Assembly: GCF_029227915.1 (NCBI RefSeq)
Contig: NC_079888.1
Location: 4,289,001 to 4,353,000 of the forward strand
DNA from: Hydractinia symbiolongicarpus
Lineage: Eukaryota; Cnidaria; Hydrozoa; Anthoathecata; Hydractiniidae
Direction: 5' to 3'
Length of the DNA: 64,000 nt
A model generated the notes under the pieces. That model did not search any database and was not told the origin of the DNA. It saw nothing but the letters and a program-made list of their open reading frames with translations. The translations under genes and the position numbers were made by a program. Numbering within the stretch: position 1 is the first letter of the stretch; every line of letters begins with the position of its first letter. Of this stretch, positions 49,641 through 62,334 are shown one piece after another.

Positions 49641-50491
49641 TTATTCCTAATCAAAATGATATCAAATCATAACAAAAGCTGTTATAAATTATTGTTAAAA
49701 AAGTGTGTTGTCTGTTGTACCCATGCTTTCAAAGAACTTATATCACCGGTTTTTATTATGATAATTTAGTTAAGTACACAATTAAGCTTTCTTTTATATC
49801 ACACTGCAGTTGTGCTTTGCTCAAGTATTTCATATATATTTTACATTGTCAGAATAAAAAAAATCATTTTTCAAGTTGGAATTGTCAAAGCAGGTCACAA
49901 GAAAAGTAGGAAGCATATTTTATCATGAGTTTTGGTAATAGTAAGGTAAACAACAGTCTTTTGTGTATATACACCTATTATATATATACTATTATATACC
50001 TTTTTCTTGTTCTTAACAGTATATCTTTATTTCTAGGAAGTTTTGTATCGACAATTAGTGAAAATATATATGTGTACAATTTCTGCAAAAGTCAATTTAT
50101 GAAAATAAGTCTTTCCTGCAAAAAGGTTTATTTGTTAAAATTAATCAACATGAATTTTTAGCAAAACAAAAAGATTTCTGAATCTTGTAAGCAGCTTTAA
50201 TTGAAAGCTATATAAATCCCAAATAATTTATAAGGACCTAAACTAAAATTGCAAACTAATTCACTGCAAAGCAAGTTGAAATTATTCGTTTTAAACATTT
50301 ATTTCAAAAATAAATTTTTGAAATTTTTTAAAATGACTAATTTGTGAAAATTATTCTTTACGGAAGGTAATTTTTAATATAATTAATATAAACTGGCTAA
50401 TATAATTAATATTATTAATATATTTAATATAAACTGAATTATATACAGAAATATCATATTCCACATATTATGGAATCACACAATCCATACT

Positions 50492-50612
50492 CACATCATC
50501 ATCATCATTCTCGGCTTAAGGTCCGTTTTCCATGCTAGCATGGGTTGGACGGGGTATATTAATGACCCTCTTCCAATCTGATCTAAACTGTGTTAGATCT
50601 AAACTCAACTTC
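50492..50612 (+). mobile_element. SINE core with CCATGCTAGCATGG palindrome
   Basis: (CATCAT)n, then GGCTTAAGGTCCGTTTTCC, the 14-bp palindrome CCATGCTAGCATGG (50530-50543) and GTTGGACGGGG. This string is a widespread invertebrate repeat core that I associate with cephalopod-type SINE central domains (from memory, to be checked). A tRNA head was not identified. Confidence 0.55.
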
Positions 50613-50804
50613 CTTTGTATCAACTCACCTTTTTAACATATTTTTAAAACTATATGTAGCTGTGTGGATGTCTTTTTAATACAGTTGGCACAAAGTGTGT
50701 GAATTTGTTTTTGACAATGGTAAATATATGTGTATACATTTTTATATAGCGAAATCTTCAAGAATCATTTGTATTGGTTGGTACCATAACAGTTATTACA
50801 AGGA

Positions 50805-53800
50805 ATGGGACTGATGGCATGGCCTATTCTATTATCTTGGGAAAAAAATGGTAACGATTGGAAAGTAAGTATGGCACACATTTTTCTAAACACATTGTTA
50901 CTTATTATAATTTTTTATAACAAAAATAAGGAAATTTTCAGCTAGGTTTTTTGTCAAATTTTATAGTGATGTTGATAGTGACATCAGGGTACGAAGTAAA
51001 AATGTTGAGGCGCTTCATTGCAAATTAAAAGTCATTGGAAAAAACGATGAAAGTCTTTCTTTTATTGTCAGGTCTATAATCAGGTTTTGATATTGTTTGT
51101 TTCAGGTTAAAACATCGTCTACGTCAAATAGTTTAGAAAGGTATGTTCATTTCTTTTTTAATATGTACTGAAATTGCTGTATAACCATCTAATTTAAGAT
51201 TAAATTAAGAATTGAAGTTGCGCATATAAGAAAGAGTCTGCAGCCTTAACTGTTACTAATTTTAGATTCCTTAAATTCTTTTATCCTTGCCTTAGTATGT
51301 TGATGAGAGAAAATATCAGGTTGAAGAAGAAAATTTCAGAGCTCGAGAACCAACTTTCAACAGACTCTACAAGCTTACCTATAGAAAAGTATGATTTTTA
51401 CTGCCATATACTATTTACAACATGTAGATTTTTGTTTCTCCTATCTCCTTTATTCGAATTATATTTTAAATGTATTCAAATTATTATTTGAAAGTAAAAG
51501 AGAAAAAAAATTAGCTAAACCAGAAATTCGAACAAAAATATTCTGCAAAAGCTTCATTCTGCCGAAAATCTTAGTTTAAATGTAATATATTCCTGCGAAA
51601 TTCAACTCGTGCAAGACATATTGCAATTAAAATACTAAGAAGAAATTTCTGTTTCCCACCGTTTTCTTGCAGTCTCAAACTATGTTAATTTAATTGTTTG
51701 AATTGTTTCATAGAAACCGCAAAAAATGTCCATTACAGTCATGTGATAGTTGTGTTACAAATTTATCTCGGCACATGATAGAAGTACACTATTGGCCCCA
51801 GAGTAAGGCAAAAAATTGCGTTGGCATATACGGATTGAGGAAACCAGGTGTTAGGTTTTAGGTTGTCGAAACAAAAGAATGAGTTTGCACCTCCAAGACG
51901 TCCACAAACTATCAAAAGGACCTTACTATTATAGTATGTTGAAATTAGCCAGGGTGTGTGACGTTGCATCAAACAACGAAGTACACATATGACATCCATC
52001 CCTGCCAAGAATGTCGCCACTGATGATCGCCACTGATCCGAAGTAACAGATTCGGATAGTGACATGGAAGATGACGAAGTGGTTGACTCTGCTGAAATTT
52101 TAGAGAGGTTTGTGACATATAAAATTTCAGTTGATGGAGGGAAGAGTTGCCAAAAGAGTGCTATTCAGTCAAAGCAGCAATTGAGAGATATTTGGGCAGC
52201 TTTGGATTCCTCATATCCCAGTGATTTAGTCAGAATTCGCGACACCTTTTTGACAACGTATGCCGAAAAGACAAAGGAATACAAAGCTTTAACCATTAAA
52301 CGGTATATTTTGTCACTGCCACACTTCTATGACTTTCTCCTTACTGAGGAGATCCATCTACCTGGAATAGCACCAGATATGATTTTAAGGATGAAAGTTA
52401 GTGTATCTCGATGGAGCAAATCTAATAATGGAACGGTAGAGATACAGCAGCTTGAGAGACAGATGGAGGAGCAACAAGTGCTTATCACGCCTGAGCAGAT
52501 CCAACGGTATGAGGAGTCTGCCAGTGCAAAGGAGGCTATCTCGATAATTAAAAATTTTCGTAGCCCTTACCGAGAAAACACCTTGTCTCGTCAAGAATAT
52601 GCGTGTATACTGGATTTTCTCATAACGGAAATAACTATAATTAATTGTCAGAGGTCTGGCGTACCTAGCAACATGAACATCGATGAGGTGAAGGCTGCTG
52701 TATTTCGTGATGGTAAATATATTATTAAAGTAAAACGTCACAAGACATTTAGGAAACACGGTCCTGTTAATCTGTGTACGAGAGAAAACTTGTACCAACA
52801 GCTCTTAATTTTTTTCGATTCAATTCGCAGTCAGATACACAGTGACTTTGAAAATGTTTTTGTTTCATATAATGGCAAGATGTTAGAATCTGGAGCAATA
52901 TCGAAACAAATTAATAGCACTTGGAAAAGGTCCGGTGTTTATGGTGAAAATGATCCGCCAGTGAGGATAAACATCACTTCAAATATATTTCAAAAGTCTG
53001 GATCCACCATCATTGAAGATAAAAATCCAAGTGAAGCTCCATATGTTGCTAGCCTGTTGACGCACTCTGAGAGCACCTCAAAAAATACTACCGTTTGATA
53101 GAAAAGGAAAAGTATGCCCTTAAGGGTACAGCTGCCTTGGAGGAAACTTTCAACAAACGTGGCAAAACAAATATTTACGAAAAAAAGAAAACGTGGACTG
53201 ATGCCGAAGTCGGGGAGTTGGAGACTCTATTTAAGCAGTTTTTGACTGCGAAATCTGTCAGAATTGGCGATGTACGTAATCTACGTGCAAAGTTTATCCA
53301 TCTTATTCATTTGTCTGATAGGCAGATTTTAGATAAATTGAGAAGCTACTGGCGCTATGGAGTCACGGAAGAGGAGAAAGGTAGGTTAAAACTATCGCAT
53401 TTTTCTTCTTATATGTTGTATTGGTGACTTTTATTTGTTTTACGTTAGTATAAATATAAAGATTTTCATGAAAATTGTGCCTATTTTTTTATTAAATTTA
53501 AAAGAATTCATTTCCTATCTTTTAATAGATGGTAATGATGCTGTTGACAACTCATGCTCCTCTATTGCAACTGAATACAAACAATCTGTGTCAAAAGGAG
53601 GTATGTTTGTGTTGTGCTACTTGCTAGCTTAATTGATTTTGAAAAAAGCGCTGAAGCTTTCACAGGCAGAAACTCGCGAAATGCAATTTTTTTGTGAAAT
53701 TTACAATTCGCGAATATTTCTGTTGCGAAAGTTTATGCACTTAAAGCAGCCCGATCCAATATTTCTTTAGTTAAGGCTTAATAGTGTGTGGTGTGCTCTT

Positions 53801-54098
53801 GTTGCGAAAACACAATTTTGTTTTTGATATAGTAGATAAGCATCATGGTGAAAACGAAGATGTTGACGAAGAAAGTGAAGATGATGATTGTGAAAATACA
53901 GTTTCTGGGAAGGAAAAAATTTTCTTGAATGTTGAAGCTAACATCATTGTCGAAAAGTGTGCCGAGATCATTCGTTCTGGACCAATATCCATCAATAGAG
54001 TAGAACGTGCACTCGAATCAAGCTCTGTTGGAAAACGTGTACTACAAAACTTTGACATGTCGCAAATACAAACAAGGCTTAAATATGAGCGCTTGTAG
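50805..54098 (+). pseudogene. Multi-exon Crypton-like tyrosine recombinase, inactivated
   Basis: Exons in agreeing phase: 50805-50864 (MGLMAWPILL..NDWK), 51106-51140, 51296-51388 (coiled coil LKKKISELENQL), 51714-53380 (split by lesions), 53529-53600 and 53833-54098 (to TAG). The long exon starts with a zinc-finger-like CPLQSC..LSRHMIEVH, then the recombinase body with NCQRSGVPSN (first catalytic Arg), VKRHKT, GVYGENDP and LLTHSES (His). The last exon ends RLKYERL, a typical Crypton C-terminus. Lesions: a frameshift at 51841-51860, stops at 51932, 51959 and 52034, Gln in place of the second catalytic Arg (FQKS, codon 52991-52993), and a one-base frameshift in an A6 run (53080-53085) immediately before the YYR block with the nucleophile Tyr (53086-53094). 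The frame of 344 codons starting at 52064 is therefore only a fragment. Known of the family: integration by a phosphotyrosine intermediate without TIRs. Confidence 0.8.
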
Positions 54099-56948
54099 TA
54101 CAGAAAAAGTTCCAGGAGAAAGTGTTTCTAAACTGTTTTATTTCTACCTTTACTGTACGAAACATTTAACTATAATTTGGTGTAGTTTCGCACACTTTTA
54201 ATTATTTTTCCCACTATTAAACGCTCCTCATTGTATGTATCGAGAATGTTTTCATTTTCTTTGAATTCTTATGGTTCGTTAAAAAAAAGATCTGTAGCGC
54301 ACGTTTTAATTCTTAACGGTGCTGAGACAAGAGTATGGATTAAAATAAGTACCATTTGTTAAAAATAGTTATATCGTTTTGCAGTATACAAGTTATGTTT
54401 TATGTGCATCACTTGACATTTTTATGTATGTTATTTTTCTATATATATATTTAGTTATGCAAAAACAATGAACAAAATTTCCTTAATTTGCTACATTATT
54501 CATCATTCACCCTAACATCGTTTGCTTATAACAAAAAACGTGTACCTTGTGAATCCTTATTACATTGCCTTTATCGTTATGAGTGTTATGAGTCGCCGTT
54601 AGGGAGAACTGCCATGTGCCTAGGTGATGCCACGTAACTCGTGAATTTTTTGAATAAGTAACTAAAAACAGTCAATAAATGCACCATTAAGCGCCCTTGA
54701 TGCTCGTTAAGGGAAAATGGGCGTTTTGAAAAAAGAAGTATAAATGTTATACTACCGTAGGGGAGAAATATTAAATGGGGTTCCTAACCGGAAAAGGTGC
54801 CACATCTAGCTAAATTTAGTACTTAATAAGTCGGTTAGAAATCACGAAATTATAACGAAAAGTATCAGCTAAACTCCAGGAACGGTCTATTTAATTTTGC
54901 AACAGCATTCTGTAAAGTACCCTGCAGTAAAGAGCGGGAGTGTCCTCATCTGTTTAAAACAAATTGGAATAAAAACAAAAATATCCTTTCAAATAAATAC
55001 GCAACATACTGTCATAAAAGTGAGGGAAAGTCGAGAATAGTAACAATGGTCATTTATTGCAGCGTGTGCCAAGAAGGTAAAATAATGTCCCGGTTAATGG
55101 CGCAGCACTATTGTTAGGTCACGCTACTATATTTTTAACATGTTCGAGTCTGTAAATAACGCATCCGTATTATAACTTGAACAGCACGTTATTATAAAAA
55201 CTGTGGGTAATACAATAGCAGTTTTGACCACTAACAATTATACTTGCGATATTATGATTTGGCTTTTATATATAGACAGCAAGACAAAGCAGACATCAAA
55301 GCACAAATTTAAGTAGCGTTATTAAGATTATTCTTCTTCTCCCAAAACAAATCTTGGAGATAAAGGATGACGCAACAATCAACAATAGTTCAATATTTAT
55401 TATTCTTTCTAAACATTGTTAAATAGGAAATTATGTTGGAAATTGTATACGTCGTCATTGCGTAGCAATCTCAAAGGTTTTCCCAACCGAAAAAAGCGAT
55501 AAGAACCTCTAGTTTGGCTATTACAGAGTACGGTGGTTTTTATCCTGGAGTAGGAGGCAATTACAATAAAAGTGATCGTCTTCGTGCAATGATCTCACAC
55601 TGACGCTGCTGTTATAAACTTTACTTGTATTACTCGTACTTGTACATTATTCACGATGGATTTTAACGATTTCAGCCAGCGCGAAATACCAACGTTTACC
55701 AAAAAGTAGTTGTTTTTTGTGTTTGTCAGGAAGATGTGAAAAGAAGTGCTAAAAGTTATAAATGACAACGAAATTATATGTAAAAAATTCTTTGAAAACG
55801 GGAATATTGATTAAAAAAGCTGACGTCAGCATAAAATATTGCTGACAGTCATCGTCTAATGCATAAATTTTGTTTGTCTTGTGTTATCTAGAAATTATTC
55901 CTACAAACGTTATGAAATATAAGCCAACACACGATAAATTTTGTTTAGGAAAATGTTTTGCCCAACAACACCCACCTTCTAGCGGTAATGCACTACCGCA
56001 TCCCCCTTCCCTCAATATACTAGCCTCAACTTTGGTTGACGACACATAATCAAAAAATTAATAGAAACACCTTTCACATAATAACCTCCTCTTGTTATGT
56101 CTATCACCGTTTTGTTTCTTACAAAGACAATACGAAAACTAGAGTGCACTAAGATCGTTTTTCCGATTCCGCGCCGTAGGAAAAGTCTGCGACCTTTCCA
56201 CTTCCATGCTGTGATAGATCGTAAGACAGCAACACCAAGATGAAAGAGATAATACTACGTTAATTCTTAGCACATATATTTATTTTACATGGGCTAATAA
56301 AGAGATTCTCTTTCATATACCTTCATAGACACAAAAAGGGTTAATATGCGCAATTTTTATACTCAGGTCGATAACGTAACTCATCGATAGAATATTAAGA
56401 ATACATCCGACTAGAAACAGAGTAGCAATATCAAAAAGAAATTATATAAACACAATTTCAAACTTAAAAAGTATTTAACCACATGATTTGATGAAGAATA
56501 ATCAAAATTTAAGAAAGTTTTGTTGTTGTTGTACATATCTTGAAAAGGTTACGTTAACTACGTGTTAAATTTTCGAGGGTACCTCTAACAGACAGGTCCA
56601 GAAATCCTAATTGAAGTGACTACACGTCAAATCCTTTGGTACGAATGCCAGTGTATGTTAGCAGAATGTTCATGTGTAATTTCAAGATTTTTTGACACAG
56701 TACGTTTACACAGTGACAGTGCAAACATGAAGCCCCCAAAATTGCAAAAAGACCTACTTTTAAAAAGATAAGGGGTATGTTATGTATGTGATTGCACTCG
56801 AATTTTTTTTTTAAAAAATCGTTAAAAACTGGATAATGGCGAATGGTGGTAATTAATTAGGGGGCTATTTTGGTGCGTGGTAGGATGATCTTTACCCATA
56901 TAATCAATATTTTCCCATACCACGCCCTAATTCTACTTACCACGACGT
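54099..56948. other. Long stretch without a gene
   Basis: No frame of interest on either strand. Small GC-rich patches at 55970-56030 and 56160-56215 show nothing recognisable. GCGCCC-type words (54690-54730) resemble the MITE ends at 6.7 and 41.2 kb. Confidence 0.4.
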
Positions 56949-57305
<357 letters not shown>

Positions 57306-57944
57306 GACAACCCAGAGCCTGGACGCCTAAAACTTATCCAGGCTAAAGCTTAAATCCTCGTTTTGACAGATTCTTTTCTGAGAACGAGGCTAAATTGAGT
57401 TTTAAGCCATTTCCCTCTGTACAATTTTGCAAGCACGTAGACTAAAGCTAATTATTCATGAATTTTAATTTAGAGGAATTGTTGAGGCTGAATATTTTTG
57501 GTGAAAGATTTATAGCTATAAAATCGTGTTTCATGTGTCATAAAAGAAAAAAATAAGAATATGTTGTTTGAAAATAAACTTTCCTAACTGATTATGTCAA
57601 AAAAAAATAAAAATGTTGTCACCTTTAAAGATATTTTCCTAGCTGTTTCTCAGAGAAAAAGAGAAAATAGATAAATTTTCAGCCTTGCCGTTGTTTTCAT
57701 TTTGCTTTTATTGTTCATTAATTTTCAGGTTTATTATTTTTCTTTTAAAAATTGTTCTTATAAAGAAATGAAGTTTATGTAAGTTAAGTTAGCTATGATT
57801 TACAGTTACAATAATAATCAAAAATTGAATTTTAAAATTTTAGAATATACAATGATTTTGTTCCCCCATATTACTCAGTCCTCTTCAAAGTTCAGTACTT
57901 TTTCAGATTATTGGTAATGGCGGAAATCTTTAAGCCACAGGGCT

Positions 57945-58633
57945 TCTTGTCTCTCTATTTAACGCCTACTCTCAATTAAATCCTTATCCAATAAACGCCC
58001 ACAGTAAGACATCATAAACCGTATTAAACGCCCACTCTCTATTTAACGTCCCTCTTTAATTAACGCGCATTAAATATTTATGTAAAGGGGCGTTTATTAG
58101 AATTTTACACTTAAATCGAACTAGTGATAAGTAGACAGTTACAAAAGTTTAAAATCAAGAAAAGCAAGGAAACAAATTAACGAAGGAGCAAATAATCGAG
58201 TCATTCCAAGGATGTGCTCTAAATCTCAAAGCTGACGGCAGTGACGATGGCTTAATTCACTGCTTAAAAGAAAAACAACCATGCTTTGCTGGTAAACAGA
58301 TATTGAAAGATCAAATGACTCTGTTAAATGATCAGAACCTCGATGAGGAGCCATTCGCATCAACAGACTCCGATATCGACGAAGCAAATGCTTAATTCAA
58401 CATAATAGATCAAGACGACGATGAGGATGATTTTGTAGAAAGGTTTTTTAAATGATTTTTTCAAAAAAATGAAACCTATTACTGGAAAACAATTTTCAAG
58501 TAATGGATATTTGTTTTCAATTGTTTTCAATAAACGCCTTCTCTCTAATTAACGCCCCTCTCCAATTATCGCGCACCCTAAAATCTCGAAAATTAATTAA
58601 ATGTCAAGGGCGTCTATTAGAGAGATTACGGTA
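57945..58633 (+). mobile_element. Internally deleted Tigger/pogo-type DNA transposon
   Basis: The right end AGGGCGTCTATTAGAGAGATTACGGTA (to 58632) and left-end sequences (ACCGTATTAAACGCCC at about 58018, CTCTCTATTTAACGCC at about 57951) are inverted relatives. Both subterminal regions repeat AATTAACGC..GGGGCGT-type words several times. In between lies the 3' end of a transposase gene (58171-58455). The exact left boundary and target duplication are unresolved. Confidence 0.55.
58171..58455 (+). pseudogene. C-terminal fragment of a Tigger/pogo (DDE_1) transposase
   Basis: Reads LTKEQIIESFQGCALNLKAD, GSDDGLIHCLKE and then an acidic tail. The I..SF..C.....DG.DD.L pattern is the region after the DDE catalytic core in Tigger-like transposases. 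TAA at 58393-58395 interrupts the acidic tail, which continues in frame (DQDDDEDDF) to TGA at 58453-58455. The catalytic core and DNA-binding domain are missing from the window. Confidence 0.65.
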
Positions 58634-59552
58634 CATATATGAAAAATGATGAATGTTAATATAGTTTTCCTAAAAATATTGTTGTTCAAGTCATTATACT
58701 TGGTACATGTTTCGAATATGACATTTATATTTGTTCGAGGTAAAGAAAGCTATGTAATGACATCGTTGGGATCAGAAATGACGTCATATCGCTTAATCGA
58801 TATTAGTTTCAAATTTAATCTGTATTTTATCTGCAGGACCCACGTGTCTCTTTAGCAACACCTTAGTAATCACCTGGTAACGAACACACGTGTAATAAAG
58901 AATTATAGAACTAATGCAACATGTGACAAAAATCATACAGTCAAGTTAGCACATTTTAAAATTTACAAAAATTAACCCCATGCGGAAAACGAAATACTCC
59001 TCCCCTTGCAATAAAGCCGCGGGCACTTAATGCCGACCTCCCCCCGCTCCCGGTACTACTAAGGTTAAAAAACAGCTATCCAAAGGACTCTGCACTTTTA
59101 TTTTTACCAACTAAATTTAGATAACTAAAAAGCTGATAAAAAATCAGGTCGAAAGCATAAACTGGCTATCAACAGTCAATCCAAACAAATGATATTCAAG
59201 ACAATTATGACGAAGCTTCTAAAAAATCGGTTTTGTTCTTCTTCTTCTTCATTAGTTAATTTGTTACATTTCACAAATACATTCAAACTGTTTCGTGCTG
59301 GTATAGGTACACATGCTCTGTTTATATGGTTAACCTCTCGTTAAGATTATATTCCTGTTGGCATCACTACAGACTTTAATTGCTGAAATTCTGTATGAAA
59401 CAAACCGTGCTAGTAATAGGAGAGGATATCACGAAATAAATTCGTTAAATTGGAATTTCCTTTAATGAAGTTTTTCACAACTCAATAGCTGTGTATCAAT
59501 GTTAGACTGTGTTTCACTGTGTTAGACTGTGTTCCACACTACTCGACAAATT
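58634..59552. other. No gene recognised
   Basis: Downstream flank of the TMEM272-like gene. A repeated word 'TTAGACTGTGTT' at 59500-59532 is the only structure seen. Confidence 0.4.
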
Positions 59553-59920
59553 TCAAAGGACGTCGTTGACGGCGTGAAAAACTGTTACAATCATTGCAAG
59601 AGAGTAGCAAATCATTTGCACTATTAAAAATAAAAATGACAACATAAACACCGAACTATTGCATGCATGCTCTTGTGAATATAACTTCCAATTGGTAAAA
59701 ACCCAAATGCTTCCAATGACATGCCAAACCACCAAAAAACAGACGAAGATAATTATACCCATCATGCCACTTCGAAATAAGGCTGTCGGTTTTTCTTCAT
59801 CATTACAACACAGTAACAAACAGAAAAATAGGATAACGAAACATATCGAAACTCCGCCCTGAACAGTAAGAAATATCGGTATCATCTCTTCCACTGGACA
59901 TTGATCCCAGCTCTTTATAC
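59553..59920 (-). CDS. TMEM272-like multi-pass membrane protein, terminal exon
   Basis: The exon starts after TATATTTAG (59921-59922) in phase 1 and ends with TGA at 59553-59555. It encodes IKSWDQCPVEEMIPIFLTVQ, a first helix (GGVSICFVILFFCLLLCC), a second (MMGIIIFVCFLVVWHVIGSI) and a third (SVFMLSFLFLIVQMICYSLA). CP..E.IP.FL at the start and the F..VWH..GS.WV pattern recall the TMEM272 family of small tetraspan proteins; the first TM helix would be in an upstream exon (higher coordinates) that I could not identify. The function of the family is unknown. Confidence 0.6.
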
Positions 59921-59956
59921 CTAAATATAATAACTTTATACTATTTTATCATACAG

Positions 59957-60230
59957 CGTGGTGCGTGGCCTAGTAGTTATTGGATTCGCTTCGCAGTCAC
60001 AAGGTCCGTGGCTCGGTTCACAGCACGGTTATGTTTAGAAAGTGGCTTTACTACAGTTATGGGTCAACCTATTCTATGCCATGCAATGTAAGAAGGCAAT
60101 GCCGGTGTATACCTAATGTATATATTCAATGCACAGGACCCACATTGAGAACACTGTTTCCAACACTGAAGTGGCTATATCCTGTATAAATATACGGAAT
60201 AATAACAATAAAAATAATAATAACAAGTTA
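59957..60230 (+). mobile_element. tRNA-like SINE, family 3, with (AAT)n tail
   Basis: GTGCGTGGCCTAGTAGTTAT TGGATTCG (A-box region), GGTCCGTGGCTCGGTTCA (B-box region), a body of about 150 bp and a 3' tail of AATAATAAC / AAAATAATAATAAC repeats. No close second copy in this window. Confidence 0.55.
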
Positions 60231-62219
60231 TCAGACAATATTGCAGGAAAATATCGTGTTTTCTATCTAACAACATGGTGGCTGCTGAACTGGCCTAAAA
60301 ATTTATGGACAGATAAGCATAACAAAATATGCGACTTACCATATGCAAATGCAAACGGACTAGTTATAAAGTTGACTAATAGCCATATTATAATCAATAG
60401 TGAAAGCAGACGTTCGCTTGTACCCTAAAGGAGGAAAAGAATATAGTTAAACAGCCGCCAGTAGAAAATAAATGTACCAACTGTAAATGACTTCAAAATA
60501 CTAAACCGTTTTTTTTTATCCAGCTTCATGTCAGCCTTCCATGAGATTGTTAGTCCTTTCTTTAAAGTTTGTTTACAAACTAAGAACGAAGCAGCAAATA
60601 AACACACAGTTTCTATATTGCAACACTTGTAGGTTCCTGAATACCTTATGACCAATCTTTAGGACCGCAGACTAAAGTGTACACTGGCCACTAACAAATT
60701 TACTGTCAGGCTAATTTTTATTAAAATGTTCTCATTTTGATCTGACTAAAGTCAAACATCTAGTTTTTCATCTTTACTAAAGAACTCTGACGTTGACAAG
60801 AGGGATTTACGGCCATGAAGAACATACACATCAACGTTTTCTTTCTAAATGATTGGACATTTTTATTTACCAGGGATTCTATTTTAGTTGGGGCAACTAA
60901 TTCTATGTGTTAGTGAAAAAAAGTATTCCCTGGCAAACCTAAACCCTAGTTTCTTTTTCCTTCATGAGATATCCACGCCAATATTGGCGTCTTCTCAAGA
61001 AAGCCAAAATACCAAGATGTCATGAATATTACCACTCAACTTTTAGATATCTAAGATAATACACAAAGGATTGAATTTTCCTTATTTAGCAGTGCCCATC
61101 GTTAAAGGCTAAAATATCTGTTTCAGTAACGAAAGATTTTCTGCAAAACTTCATGTTTTTCTTTAGATTTGTCAAAAAACACCTCATGCGTTTAAAGTTT
61201 AACTCAAACATGCTAAAATGGTACTTAGGGAATAAAAACGATAACCTATCATTCACGACATTGTAGAATATTAAAAAAGACTAGGTAAGACATCTGTTGC
61301 AATTTTTACAAACAAAAATATTCCTTATATATCCCCATACTTGCCAACTTACCGATGGTTGGGCCACTACCTGATAGTATGATTTTCTTCTCATTTTTTA
61401 CACATTAAAAAAACTGTTTCTTGTACTGTGAAAAACAACTAACGTTTTTCAACGTTAAGAAACAGGCGTTTTTCAGCTGTTAAAAATCTCACTTATCAAT
61501 TGTTTGATATATGAGATGTACCGTTTTAATCTTCTTATATTGCATACGAGAGCTGTTGTCTTTAATCATGCGCTGTTTTTGACTATCTTAAGCCGTTTAA
61601 ATACCGCATCAGCAAAATATAAAGGAGTCCTATAAGCGATAAGATATTCTTATTTGCAAAAAAAAAATAAAGCAAACGTAGTCACTCAAAGAAATACAAA
61701 AGCAATATTTCGCGAATCTAGCAAAAGTTGCTGCAAATTCCAATATTTACTTGGGTGATATTTAATAACGAGTTCAGTTGTGTTTAACCTTTCTATTTTC
61801 GTAAGGTATATCTATACTCTCCTATTATTACAGCTACTTAATATTATAATAGTTGTCACGGAATTATTTAATTTCCATAGTTTTTAAGCACTCTTTAAAC
61901 AACATTAGTTACTTAATTAAGTTACATGCACTCAAAAAAAAAAAAGGAAGTTCGCTTTAGCAATGGCTGAAATCATTGGCTACGCAATTCTTTGATTTTA
62001 GTGTTATAATGTTGAAGTCACAAGTTAAATTTCCTCTTAATGTTATTTTTTTAATGTGCTGCCATTATGAAAAATGTGTCCCTACAAGCGCTTTACTAGT
62101 GCCCAGACTGCGCTGTATGAAAGTCGGTAATGGGTACTTTTTGCGTGTGTTGCTGGCTTGTAGGAGATTAAATTAAAAATAGTCTAAGTTGTTTGTGCAG
62201 GGAAAGATTGAATATCAAT
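60231..62219. other. No gene recognised
   Basis: Should contain 5' exon(s) of the TMEM272-like gene on the minus strand, but no in-phase exon could be picked with confidence. The minus frame at 60425-60655 is not convincing. Confidence 0.35.
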
Positions 62220-62334
62220 TTTTAAAAAAAAATTTAATTTGGCTACTGCCAAGTAATTAATGCAAGATAGTGGAATAAATCAGCTATCTTGCATTAATTA
62301 CTTGGCAGTAGCCAAATTAAATTTTTTTTTAAAA
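62220..62334. repeat. 51-bp perfect palindrome with 13-nt loop
   Basis: 62220-62270 is the exact reverse complement of 62284-62334; the loop is TGGAATAAATCAG. The arm core is GGCTACTGCCAAGTAATTAA. No TIR-type ends beyond the arms and no ORF. Confidence 0.95.

Noticed and set aside
52385-52798. 137-aa minus-strand ORF
   Set aside because: Antisense shadow of the Crypton recombinase frame.
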